Shown one piece after another: positions 42,757 to 54,469 of a stretch of 64,000 nucleotides of DNA (within the stretch, counting starts at the first letter, position 1; each line of letters opens with the position of its first letter). The notes beneath the pieces are model-generated. The model did no database searches. It was not told where the DNA came from and was given only the letters and a program-made list of their open reading frames with translations. The stretch comes from Siphonodentalium dalli (taxonomy: Eukaryota; Mollusca; Scaphopoda; Gadilida; Siphonodentaliidae). The position numbers and the translations under genes are program-made. Where the stretch lies: assembly GCA_032622095.1 (NCBI GenBank), contig CP136067.1, forward strand, positions 192,472,052 to 192,536,051. The letters run 5' to 3'.

Positions 42757-43214
42757 TTAAAGATGCATAATCCAAATTAACGCTCCCAAATGACTATTTC
42801 TTTGGCTTCGGGGTTGAAAAATATTTGATTCGAGTCAAGGAACCCAACAATCAAAGCTCAGCATAATCAGATTTCGATTTATGAAATTTGTTATTTTTCA
42901 AAAAGTTTAATTTTTTGTGGCCCAGAAAAGAGCCGTCAAATCGATGCTCTCGGACAATATTGCAGATGAAGATGGATAACTCTAAAATCAAGTGGTAATA
43001 CGGCCAAATTTTGTGATATGCAAGTGATAATATGGCCATATTTCATTGAACAACATGTTGATAAATAATACATTTTGGGAAATTTTATACCATAGTTGAT
43101 AGTGGTTATCGTTATTTTGTTGTAATTAATCGATTCTGATAACAAAAGCGTATTGTGAAAAACTGTTGTAACTTGATGATATGGGGACCGTCTGATTGGA
43201 TTGAGAACCTTTAA
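42757..43214. mobile_element. piggyBac-like MITE A2 (diverged)
   Basis: Bounded by TTAA. The right end 'GATTGGATTGAGAACCT' matches the A family; the left end is degraded. Internal 'TTTCTTTGGCTTCGGGGTTG' and 'AACTCTAAAATCAAGTGGTA' are family words. Confidence 0.7.
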
Positions 43215-43369
43215 TAGGCTTCAATCAAAATAAGCAACTTCTACAAAAGGAAATCCCAGTGTCACACTGCCTGAATAGTGTTGGTCGCTTATTCGGTTAT
43301 GAGAAGACTGGATTCCTCTTTGCTACAAGTTTTGTCAGTTACAGATTGGGCACAACATTTCTTAACAAT

Positions 43370-43850
43370 TTGACCATGTAGACGAAATGGTCATGTGAGT
43401 CAGATGACTTTTTTTACCCTGTGCCAATGCATTCTCTTATATATGCGAGTCGACCATAGGTCGCCTCGCATATATAAGAGAATGCATTGGCCTAACAACT
43501 TTCATTTTACAATTTTAATAATTTGTTCTTGTATTCTTTAACAATTTTATAATTTTATAATTTCACCCATACACCATTTCACCAGACAAACATGAGCAGA
43601 CGACACTCTTCTATATGCTTCTATATATGTGTGGGGCTCCCTGCAGGGTAATGGATGTTATTTTATTTTATGTCCTAAAAATTGTAAGAAACATTTATTT
43701 AAAAAACATGATAAAAAATTGTTAGGCCAATGCATTCTCTTATATATGCGAGGCGACCTATGGTCGACTCGCATATATAAGAGAATGCATTGGCACAGGG
43801 TAAAAAAACAATTTGACCATGTAGGCGAAATGGTCATGTGAGTCAGATGA
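43370..43850. mobile_element. Composite foldback C3 flanked by a ~45-bp duplication
   Basis: The element at about 43412-43807 has two near-perfect hairpins ('AATGCATTCTCTTATATATG' plus inverse) at about 43425-43491 and 43728-43794. 'AACAATTTGACCATGTAG' and the next ~27 bp occur directly repeated on both sides (43368-43412 and 43807-43852). The downstream copy continues into a 290-bp sequence repeated at 47884-48156. Confidence 0.75.
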
Positions 43851-44100
43851 CTTTCATTAGTAATGACAGCACACGCTTCAAGTTATACAAATAATTAGCT
43901 AAACCTGCTAGGCTTTTGAAGCTTTTCTACCCTGATACATGTGTATATAAATTAGTTATAATGGTGAAAAATTTGTTTTAATGCTACATGTGCCTTCAAA
44001 TGTACATATATCTGAAGGAAATAGCTTTGAAAGATGAATTAAGATTAAAGATACCATGTTCGATATAACACCCATAATTTAGTTATTTTTCATCCTCACA
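43810..44100 (+). repeat. Segment duplicated at 47884-48156
   Basis: 'GCGAAATGGTCATGTGAGTC', 'ACCTGCAAGGC'/'ACCTGCTAGGC', 'CCCTGATACATGT' and 'CTGAAGGAAATAGCTTTGAA' occur in the same order in both places. Noncoding. The duplication may be segmental or an old repeat family. Confidence 0.7.
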
Positions 44101-44325
44101 TCACAAAAATATTTGATTTGAACCCACCCTTCAAAGCTCAGAGATACCAAATTATTCCAGACATGCCCAGACCCATAACGAGAGTTTGGGAAGCCATACA
44201 ATGTCATTGTTCACGGTGGCTTTTGCAGATCAGAAATTATTTTCTGAATAAAAGACGATGAAAATTATCGCCAGAAACAAAATTGACAGTTTCATGATCT
44301 AGTTGCATGAGGATTCATACATGTA

Positions 44326-44417
44326 CAGTAATGCCCTAAATAATCGACTCCTTAACCACAGCATAATTATGGGTAATTTTGCTGTGGTTAAGGAGTCGAT
44401 TATTTAGGGCATTACTG
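44326..44417. mobile_element. Minimal palindromic MITE B6 (92 bp)
   Basis: 'CAGTAATGCCCTAAATAATC' and its inverse with TA flanks. The centre has been deleted, leaving about half the usual length. Confidence 0.8.
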
Positions 44418-44693
44418 TAGGTATACTTATTCCCAATTTTGTAATCATGTTTTATTCATAAAAATAGACAGGTTATATAATACCATGCCAAATTGCCGAA
44501 CACAGGCGAAAGGAGATGTTTGTTTACATTTGTGACGTCACATGCTGGGGAATTCCATTTCGAACCAGGCATCACTATATATTTTTTTGGTTTTCACCCG
44601 CAAAGCTGAAGAAATAGTAAATTAGTTTATTATGAGGTGTTAAATCGAACAGGGTATTTGTTCATGTGTAATGGATATACACATGTACATGTA

Positions 44694-44905
44694 CAGTAAT
44701 GCCCTAAGTAATCGACTCCTTAACCACAGCAGAATTGTGGGTAACTTTTCAGGATTTAGTCGGAAATATGGCTTCTTACCATTCATCAGAAAGCTCACGG
44801 GGAGAGCTTTCCGGTGAATGGCAACAAGGCATATTTTGGACTAAATCCTGAAAAGTTACCCATAATTCTTCTGTGGTTAAGGAGTTCATTACTTAGTGCA
44901 TTACA
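44694..44905. mobile_element. Palindromic MITE B7
   Basis: Left end 'CAGTAATGCCCTAAGTAATC'; the right arm is diverged ('TACTTAGTGCATTACATG'). The central 'AGAAAGCTCACGGGGAGAGC' turn is as in other B copies. Confidence 0.75.
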
Positions 44906-45200
44906 TGTACATTTGACTTGATAATGATCTGATGATAATTATTTGTAATATATATACATTCCATCATTCTATTATTGCTCAATTTTACATACCTCCTAAG
45001 TTCTGCCAAAATTTGTTTGCTGGACACCCAAAATTTCACAGAGGTCCAGGAATGTTTGGTAAAAAACTCTATCTACAGTTTGGCAAGGTCAGTTCATGGG
45101 CGGCATCTACATGTACATATTGGCGATAGCACTATAACTTGAACAAATATCAAGTCATTTAGATTTGTTGATATTTGGTATGTGAGACTAAATTATAGTT

Positions 45201-45800
45201 TTATTATACCCCCGCAACGAAGGGGGGGGGGGTATACTGGAATCAGCTCGTCCGTCTGTCCGTACGTCGTCCGTCCATGGACACACATTTTTCCGGAGTT
45301 TTTCTCAGTCGTTTTTTTATTATCAATTTTTGTGAAACTTGGCACAGACATCAACCACCATGGGAACCTGTGCACTTGCGATTATGACGTCTGTCAGACT
45401 TTTTTTGGTGGAGTTATCCCCCCTTTTTCAACTTAGAATTTTTTTGCAACATGTATAATTTTGTCCGAGCTTTTATTCCTACATTTTTAGGTCAATTTTG
45501 TTTTAACTTGGCACAGATATTTAGTACCATGGGAACCTGTGCACCTGCGATTATGACGTCTGTCTGACATTTTTTGGTGGAGTTATCCCCCTTTTTCGAC
45601 TTAGAACATTTTTGCAAAATGCATAATTTTGTCCGAGCTTTTATTCCTACATTTTTCGGTCAATAGGTTTAAGATTACGGTTAGGTTTGTGCACCTGCAA
45701 TGGGAACTGTTATTTTATTATTTTAACTAAATGTTTACTGACATGTAAAACATCTTAGTATTTTAAAAACAGGGGGGTATCCTTAGTCCCATTGGGACAG
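45201..45800 (+). repeat. 600-bp dispersed repeat D, two internal units
   Basis: Starts 'TTATTATACCCCCGCAACGA' and ends 'CTTAGTCCCATTGGGACAG'. It includes a CCGTCCGT-type tract and two ~168-bp units with 'CACCATGGGAACCTGTGCAC' or similar and 'GCTTTTATTCCTACATTTTT'. A second copy with three units is at 59086-59840. Confidence 0.8.
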
Positions 45801-47880
45801 TATATATAGTTGAGGTTGGTTTGCAGGTGGGCATGTACAGATTGCCCATAGCATGATAACTTGAACAAATATTGGCTGATTTTTTTTATATTTGGTATAT
45901 GAGACTTATTCAACAAAATCTTGATCGAGATCGAAAACCAGCCAGCCTACTTTGGGTGGAGTTGCAGCCCATAAATAATTTATTTTCGTGAATATTTATC
46001 ACAATAACATAAACAAATATTAATTGATTTGGTTGGTATTCGGTATATGAGACTTGCTAAACAATGTCTTGATCGGGTTCAAAAACCGACCAGGTCTGCC
46101 TATTTTGGGGCCTTAATTAGTTCAGTTTTGTTAATTTTGATCACGCTAACTAATAGATTTTGCAGGGATATAAATGTACTTGGTATGTTTGACTTCCTCA
46201 ACAATGCTGTATATGATAGCTATGCAGTTACAATTGATGCATGTTCAATCTAAGCCCATGTTTGGCGTGACTAATGCAACCTGATACAGCATCTGTGATG
46301 TAATTCTTGTTTTTTTATTTTTAATTACTTGGATTACAGATTTCCCTACCCAAAAAAAGCTGTTTGTCAATAAAAATAAATGTACAAGAACATCGATTGA
46401 ACAGCAAAGCCTCCCGGTGATTATTATGGTATTGAATGTCTGCAACGCCAACATGGGGGACTCTGATATTGGCAATATGTTATCATCTGTCTGTATCATG
46501 CTTTAAAGAAACATCCATATCAAAAAATATATTTGCCGGTACTTGTTTAGATGAGATTATTATACAGCAAATATTGTATTACTCCCGACCCTATTTTATG
46601 ACATTTAAATCTTTTTTTTAAATATACAGATTTTATTTTAATTTTTTTTTCCTCCAACCTCCCCTACCTTTGAGCCTTAAAGGCACGTGAGGCCTTAATT
46701 GTCGAAAATATTCATATTTTTTCCAAACACTGTAAACAGAAAAACATTAAAACGCATACAGTTTCGTTCATATATACCATGACCATCGCGTAAACAGCAT
46801 GTTATCATAAAGACCTACTATATTTTACCTAAGCAAGAGCCTGATTGTGTTACAGAAGACCGCACAATGCTACTGGCTAATCACACACAAATGGCATAAA
46901 TGCTCTTTATTAGTTCCATATCAGGAATTCACCAACAAAGAACGCTCTTTATGTTTACCATCATAATATAAACAAACGCCAGAAAAGTAACTTTTTATGC
47001 TTTTGTTTACATAACAATGGTCAAACATATGACAATAACATACTGTTTATGCGATATTTCTTATTTGTATACGGACAAACTCTATCTACATTTTGATGTT
47101 CTTTCTGTTTGTAGCGGTTTTTGACGGGTGAAAATATTTTCACAGGATACCCACCGCCAAGGCCAACCGTACCTTTAAGAAATCCATAAACCAAGTAATA
47201 AAGAATCAAACCAATTCCAGTAAAAATGGCTTCCAAAAATCTTCTCTTTATGTGCACTTATACCATTTATGGTACAAATAATGCTGATGTCCGGATCAAC
47301 CATCCATCGTTCGTTCGTTCGTCAATCCATGCGTCCGTCTGTTCATCAATCTGTCGTACCCCGGTACCATCTTTGTGTCTGTCCGATTCCTTAACTCCAG
47401 TTAAAATTATCCGATCAAAAGGAAACTTGGTATGATGAATAACCATCACATTATTTTTTACTTAGAAATCATTGTTTTTGCGTTGTCCAGATGATAACTT
47501 GAGCGATATTGAACAGAATTACTTGTTATTTGGTACTTGTTTCACCTTTAAGGTGATGAAGGCCAATTTACCAAAAAAAGCCAACTCCCCCCAAAAAATG
47601 CCACCTTTTTGAGGTGAATTGGGATCGGCAACCTTTTATTAGTTTGGGAAAGAGTAACTCCTTACTCTCTTATGTGATAACTCAAATAATTGTAATTGCT
47701 TGTGTTTGTATGTATTCCATGGCACATTTTATGATCTGTAAAGTGAGGGTAATTGGATTGATTTGCTTAACAATATTAACCCCCTGTCCATCATTATCAT
47801 TGACACATTGTGATAACTCAAATGTTTCCCCCTTCCCCCCCCCCCCCCCCCTGGTCATTCGCATAATCTTTAAAAATTTC
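45801..47880. other. Intergenic sequence with minor repeats
   Basis: 45830-46100 has two diverged units with 'TTGGTATATGAGACT'. 47280-47560 has a CGTTCGTTCG/CCGTCTG tract starting a dispersed repeat. A C-homopolymer region is at about 47822-47852. Open frames are short and have no known domains. Confidence 0.45.
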
Positions 47881-48423
47881 TTAACACTTTGACCATGTAA
47901 GCGAAATGGTCATGTGAGTCAGATGGCTTTAATTAGCAATACCAGCACAATCTTCAAGTTATACATATGTGTAGCTAAACCTGCAAGGCTTTTTCTACCC
48001 TGATACATGTATATATAAATACGTTATAATGGTGACAAATTTGTTTTAATGCTACGAGTGCCTTCAAATGTACATGTATCTGAAGGAAATAGCTTTGAAA
48101 GTTGAATTATGATTTAACACCCATAATTTAGTTATTTTTCATCCTCACCTCACATTCAGGTTAATCATGAGATATTCAATCATATTCTTCACCTGTTTAG
48201 ATCTTGGTATTGATTGATATGTTTTGAAAATATTAACCCTATCTCTAACAATGACATGAACACATACATGCTATCAAAAGCAATACTTTATCTGATCAGT
48301 CTCATATTTTTACATATTCAAGTAAATATTAGATATCTTTCCAATTATCTCCACATTATGTGCACAGGTGTATATTAAGTTCTAGATCGCTGATTTTGAG
48401 TCAGTATGGTTGAAGGTATATGG

Positions 48424-48824
48424 GTTAACCCTTTACCCAACAAAACGGCCAAAACCGGCCAAATAAAGCTTCAACAGCCTAAAATATCTTCGGTCTGTCT
48501 CAATAGAACCATACAGATATGGATATCATTGGAACCGGCTCCTTGACCACATTGTGATAGTTACAGTTATGCCCTGTGCCAATGCATTCTCTTATATATG
48601 CGAGTCGACCATAGGTCGCCTCGCATATATAAGAGAATGCATTGGCCTAAAAAAAATCTTTTTTTAAACACTTTTTACCATTTTTTCTTACATTCTTTAA
48701 CAATTTTATAATTTTTAATGTGTTAAGCCAATGCATTCTCTTATATATGCGAGGCGACCTATGGTCGACTCGCATATATAAGAGAATGCATTGGCACAGG
48801 GCCCTTCTGTTGGGTAAGGGTTAA
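48424..48824. mobile_element. Composite foldback element C2, TTAACCC ends
   Basis: The cleanest copy of the family: ends 'TTAACCCTTTACCCAACA' and 'TTGGGTAAGGGTTAA', TTAA at 48424-48427 and 48821-48824. Two ~68-bp hairpins, at about 48580-48645 and 48728-48796, are in mirror orientation. Confidence 0.85.
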
Positions 48825-48833
48825 ACATAACAT

Positions 48834-49627
48834 AACATAACATAACATCAAGATACACAGAACGAGTCGAATGACTCTTAGTTCCGGATTATATCAAAAG
48901 TTATTTTACTGCATGGCAATCCATCCCTTCTGTATCATATTCGTACCGTATTGGGCGGAAGTGATTGTCCAATAGAGTTTTGAATTCTGCTAGCGTTTGC
49001 GATTGTACAATATAATCAGGCAGGGCATTCCAGCTGGAAACAATTCGGTTGCAGAAGAAGAACATACCGATATCCTTCGATGATCTCGAATATGCCAATT
49101 TCATAGTGTTACCTCTTGTTCGGGTGTACTCTGCTCGCTTGAACAGTTTACTCTCGTCCACGTTGTATAACTCATTCTGGTATTTGTATGTCTCTATCAT
49201 ATCACCTCTGAATCGGCGATATTTCAAAGACATCAAACCGAGGTTTATCATTCTGTCTCTATAACTTAATTTTCGAAATTTCGGCACCATTTTTGTTGCT
49301 CGCCTCTGCACCCGTTCAATGGTTATGCTTCTGTTCTTGTGATGAGGGTTCCAAGCCGTATTACAATATTCCAGTATTGGTCTCACCATAGACCTGTACA
49401 AGTAGCTAAATGTATCTGGTTCTAAACTGACAAAACGTTCTCCTGATTATGCCCAGAGTTCTATATGCGCGACTACACACACTATTAATATGGCAATCAA
49501 ACTTTAGTTGCGTATCAATAGTCACTCCCAGATCTTTTTCATACTCGCTCACTAGAATTGGTGGCCTTTCTGTCGAATCTGTCATGTTGTATTGATGCCG
49601 AGGGTTGTTGAATCCGAAGTGCAGCAC
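48834..49627 (-). pseudogene. CR1-like LINE, 3' end of the RT ORF
   Basis: Minus-strand fragment. The upstream part (49627-49406) has 'SEYEKDLGVTIDTQLKFDCH' (the LG-V region after the RT palm). A frameshift near 49403 leads to 'SMVRPILEYCNTAWNPHH' and 'ERVQRRATKMVP', and the frame ends at 48901. The 3' tail is (ATGTT)n on the minus strand (48823-48850 as CATAA repeats). It is 5'-truncated; the catalytic palm is missing. This is the usual dead LINE 3' end. Confidence 0.88.
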
Positions 49628-50580
49628 GTATGCCAGTTGTGATCAGGTTTCGGATTTTGTGGATTTATGACTGGTTTCACATTATCACATTTCATGGATG
49701 TTTGGAATATTGTCTTTAGCAAGGGGTAGTGTTTGGTTTTTAACAAAACAAAAGTGTTTCTAAAGACATTTTTGATGTGATGGTTTGTTTGATTGCTGTC
49801 AAAAAATCGTCCTGTGGCCATTCATATACTATAATTATATAAAACAAATGTTTTCGGACCCCTGTTGAAAATTTCCTTTGTATTATGTTTAGTGCTTTTG
49901 GGATCTTTGTGACAACTGATTGTTGTGAATAATGTTGTGCTTGAGACACCCCATCCCATGTTGCTATGTCCCTGGAATTTATTATTTGCGCAGGGACTCT
50001 TATGTTTTAATAACAAACAGACAATAACCAATCACCTCATGTTATAGTCTGTTGAAGCATAGCAGGTGAACTTTTATGTTCTTCAATCTAATCCTTGCAA
50101 CTATGTCCCAGTACTGAGATCGAGTATTCGTACACATTGTGAATATTTTTAGTTACCATGGTATATTATCATTGTAACTACCAAAGTATATACCATAGTA
50201 GTACGATGGTGTTACTGTGGTGGAATTTTAGTTATCATTCTACACGCTGATATTACCATGATAGTACCATGGTGTTACCAGCGTGAAATTGTCCTTACCA
50301 TGATATACAGTGATATTACCATCATACCATGGTGTATTTATACATTAGCAGCAAGCATGTGTGCTTATATGAGTCGTTTCCCTGGATGAATTTCCACTTT
50401 CCACCACGTGGCTAAACACATATAGTACACAATACCCAAGCTTGAGCATTCATACTAATGATTTGTCTTTGTGAATATGTATGCATAACTTATTATAACT
50501 GAGCACTTCATTGGCTTTGAAATGGGAGATTGATTGTTTTTTTTTATGTGGATTTTCAATTTTTCCTTAGTTTTAAAGAC

Positions 50581-50819
50581 TACTGCACACATTTATGCTG
50601 AAATTTGCTGGACAGAATACAGTAATGCCCTAATTTATCGACTGCTTAACCACAGCAGAATTATGGGTAACTTTTCAGGATTAAGTCGGAAATATGGCAA
50701 CAATCCATATTTCCGACTAAATCCTGAAAAGTTACCATAATTCTGCTGTGGTTAAGAAGTCATTAATTAGAGCATTACTGTACTGCACACGTTTATGCTG
50801 AAATTTGTTGGAAAGAATA
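50581..50819. mobile_element. MITE B8 flanked by a 39-bp direct duplication
   Basis: Palindromic MITE at 50620-50780 (TA flanks). 'TACTGCACACATTTATGCTG' and the next 19 bp (50581-50619) recur directly after it at 50781-50819 with four differences. Confidence 0.8.
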
Positions 50820-50869
50820 GTTCATACATGAGTTTTTGATAAATTGATTTGTTGTCACCACACGCAATA

Positions 50870-51081
50870 CAGTAATGCCCAAAGTAATTGACCACTTAAC
50901 CACAACAGAATTATGGGTAATTTTTCAGGATTTAGTCGGAAATATGGCTTGTTGCCATTCATTGGAAAGCTCTCGCCGAGAGCTTTCCGATGAATGGCAA
51001 CAAGCCATATTTCCGACTAAATCCTGAAAAATTACCCATAAATCTGCTGTGGTTAAGTGGTCATTACTTAGGGCATTACTG
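50870..51081. mobile_element. Palindromic MITE B9
   Basis: Complete 212-bp copy: 'CAGTAATGCCCAAAGTAATT' and inverse, with a long near-perfect stem turning at 'GCTCTCGCCGAGAGC'. Confidence 0.82.
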
Positions 51082-51648
51082 TAGACATCATGCCATATAT
51101 TAAGGCTGAAGGGGTCACTATTATCACGCGATGTGTGGTTGAGTACCCATGCAGCTTATTTCTTGCGGTCGAGTACCTTGCTTAACAAATCAGTGTGGCT
51201 GAGTACCATGCTAAACAAAATCTCAGACTAGGATATCATTTTCTGAATGGCAAACTCAATGCAAATATACTTAATGATGGATATTTTATATGTACTCGAC
51301 TGCACAAAATATTAAGCTGGGTACTTATCATCATGGGGTCGCCTGATGATAGTGACCCCTTCTGTTATATTAAGAGCACTATAGTTGACAGTCTTTATCC
51401 TAGGTATATTTCTTATATTCACTCTGTCCATTGCTCAATTATTTGTATGTTAGTTACATATTTATTACACACACATTACTTTAAACTTGAAATGGTCAAT
51501 GTACGTTTAAATGTTTGTTGCTAAATATAACTATAGTTGTTTTATATAAATGTTTTTCTCAAAAAACTCGACTTGTGGTTTGGTGAGGGACGGTTGGTCA
51601 GCAGAAGTTTGGCCTGGTGTGGCCCTAACCTGTAGTTATTAGATCCAC

Positions 51649-52054
51649 TTAAAGGTACTCAATCCGATCAGACGCTCATAAATTTCTATTTCTTTGGCTT
51701 CGGGGGTAAAAAATATTCGATTCGAGTCAAGGAACCTACCCATCAAAGCTCAGAGTTATTAGAAATTGATTTTTGAAGTTTATAATTTCAGTTGTTTTGG
51801 GCCACAAGCACGAGGTCAAACGGACGGTCATGCAGATAAAGATGGATAACTCTAAAATCAAGTGGTAATAATAACCACTTGATTTTAGTGTTATCCATCT
51901 TTATCTGCAAGACCGTCTGTTTGACCACATGCTTCCTCGTGCTTGTGGCCCAAGCTTTGATGGGTAGGTTCCTCGACTCGAATCAAATATTTTTTACCCC
52001 CGAAGCCAAATAAATAGTAATTTAGGAGCGTCTGATCGGATTGAGTAACTTTAA
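51649..52054. mobile_element. piggyBac-like MITE A3
   Basis: TTAA at 51649-51652 and 52051-52054; ends 'AGGTACTCAATCCGATCAGA' and inverse. The interior is a second palindrome centred near 51880 ('AACCACTTGATTTTAG' and its inverse). Best-preserved member. Confidence 0.85.
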
Positions 52055-53172
52055 CAAAGTCAAGTTTGAGCTATTGTCATGTGTTGACCGTCCGTCATCC
52101 ATCTTGATGTGCACATGTCAACAATGTCCTTTAGCACACCCCACAGGTCACAGCTGATAATGTTTTGAAAATGTAAAGGCATATTTTGGATCACCTCTAG
52201 ATGGGAGCTATTGAATTTGAACGATGTTTGATGAAAAATGTGGCCTCTGCCAGATGTGTTGGATTTTAATCTCTGAATGACTAAATCCTTAGCACACATT
52301 ACAGCTCACTCTTCCACTAAATTAGGTTTGGACCTCACCAAAGGATCAGTCCAGACCTAATTTACTGGACTCTTTTTGTAAATTCCGCTATAAACTGGGG
52401 ACTCGTTGTGAACCTCTATTTATAAAATAGGTTTATTGAATGGAATAAGGGTAGGATCATGTAATAAATACTAGTAACTATTTCATAATCATATCAATCT
52501 GTAGCATTTTACCTTTCTTTAAAAAATGTCTGGACCATGTTGCAGATTATATTGCTTGTATGAGGCTCGTTTTGCATTATGCATAGGAATTTTTGGCCAT
52601 CACTCAATCCAATAAATTCAGTAAATGACTAAATCCTTTGGCACACCCTACAGAGCACATCCCTCATCTGATCATCACCGAACTTCATATGGATCTTTGG
52701 ATGACTACTAGATGGGAGCCATACATTTTTCCAAATTTCGTTGAAAAACATGGCCACCAACTTTCCGCATTCCTTATCGCGCCATTGAGTCTAATTCATG
52801 ACATTATTCCCCTCTCGATGTTGAGCTACAGTGTCATTGAGACTTTCATATACTCGTAAAATCATTAAAATTATAACAAGTTTTTACCTTAGTTATGGCC
52901 CTTGGTTTGGAATTATTTTAGCCATTTAGCACAATAACTCAACCAAATGCTAACCAGTTACCTACAGCCCTTCTGATTTTCGCCATATTTGTCTAATCTG
53001 AGCGATTTGAGAAAAAGCCTGCAGTCAATGTCTGTATGACAGATGCATTCAAGAACAAATATAGTTTTAGCTCAACTTGACGAAGGCAAGTTTGAGCTAA
53101 TAGTGCCATGGGTTGGCGTCCGTCGTCCGTCCGTCTAGCCGCGCGTCCATCAGCAATTTACGTCAGCACACA
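52055..53172. other. Dispersed repeat region with 'GACCTCTAGATGGGAGC' units
   Basis: 52070-52860 and 53070-53170 contain diverged copies of a repeat with 'TTTGAGCTA', CGTCCGTC tracts and 'TAGATGGGAGCCAT', also seen at 58740-59070 and 60860-60990. No gene is recognised. Confidence 0.5.
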
Positions 53173-53864
53173 TTCTAGTGCAGCGGCCAAATCGAAAAAG
53201 AGCTCTAGTTTTCGAGATACACCTACCCACGGTAGAACAAGTTAAATATATACTGTTGACGAAAATGATAATGAAAAATAACGGAATTGGTGGTGGCTAT
53301 TATCAAATCGACGATGAGCGATACACACCAGTGACTTTTTTCAGAAATTAACATTTTGGTAAAGCGAGCCCTGTGGCTATGTCCTAACCTATTTGCCAAT
53401 ATTGTTTGGGTTAGAATTACTATATCATACCATACCTCTACCTGATATCAAAAAGGTGTTGGTTAATTTATATTTTCCTGCCATTTGGAACCGAAACATG
53501 AATTTTTTGCTGAAAAATCGCACTTTTTAACAAAAATATTATTTTTCAAACATTATCATTCAAATGGATATTGCTATAATACCAAAATATTTAATCCTTA
53601 TGGTGAAGCAGTTATCTGCCAAGCATATGCAGAAAGAACCATTTAGAACGATTTGCGAAATAATGGATTTTAGCTACCCCTCCCCCAAACACGTTTTTGG
53701 TCGAAAAATTACATATTTTTGTTCAGAACATTACCAAATTTCCCAATTGATCATAATGGGACCCAACATAATTCATTTGCTGAAAATTGAGCCCGGGGAC
53801 ATTGCTTAAGTGATTAAAGACGTGTTCGGGCTTCCAGATCCCAAATTACAACAACAACAACCCA

Positions 53865-54200
53865 TTGTATTTGCTATTACATACAGTAAGTGTCGCATAT
53901 ATATCACAAGTATTCCATTCTCGCTTAAGAATGAAATGCTGTATTTTGAACTATGACGTATTGAGTAATCACATTAAAACGTCCCCTCTCTGTCATTGTG
54001 GCAAAATAGAAACAGCATATCATTACTTATTGGAATGTCCTGAATACAGTGATCCTAGGACTGAACTTCTATGCTCCATACTGAATGTCATTTTATCAGA
54101 AATACTCTTGTGTGGAACACAGCAACTCAGTCATCGCGAAAATATTAAAATAGTTGACGGGGTTCAAACATTTATCTTGAAAACAAAGCGATTTCCATAA
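53865..54200 (+). pseudogene. LINE ORF2 C-terminal fragment with zinc-binding tail
   Basis: The frame contains 'QVFHSRLRMKCCILNYDVL' and 'SPLCHCGKIETAYHYLLECP', the C-x-C...H...C tail found at the C-terminus of several LINE clades after the RT or RNase H domain. No RT is attached. An A-run at about 54553-54566 downstream may mark the original 3' end, but the tandem-array words already start before it. Confidence 0.65.
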
Positions 54201-54469
54201 CGCTGTCATTTGTTAAAACTTCGTGAAAAGCATTGAAACCCTGCTGAGCGCGAAATTTACCCCCACCAGATCGTCTGTAATCTCACGGCGACGGACGTAT
54301 CAATGGCGCAAACAACATTATCTCTATCATTGTGTCCAATCGGCTCCAACGAAACTATATGTGTATATCATTGCATCCAATCCGTTCCAACTGGGTTACA
54401 TCCTAACTTTTCCCATATCTCTCTCCCAGATAAATTGTTTACCTCCTGATATAACTACCCTATTTCCAC

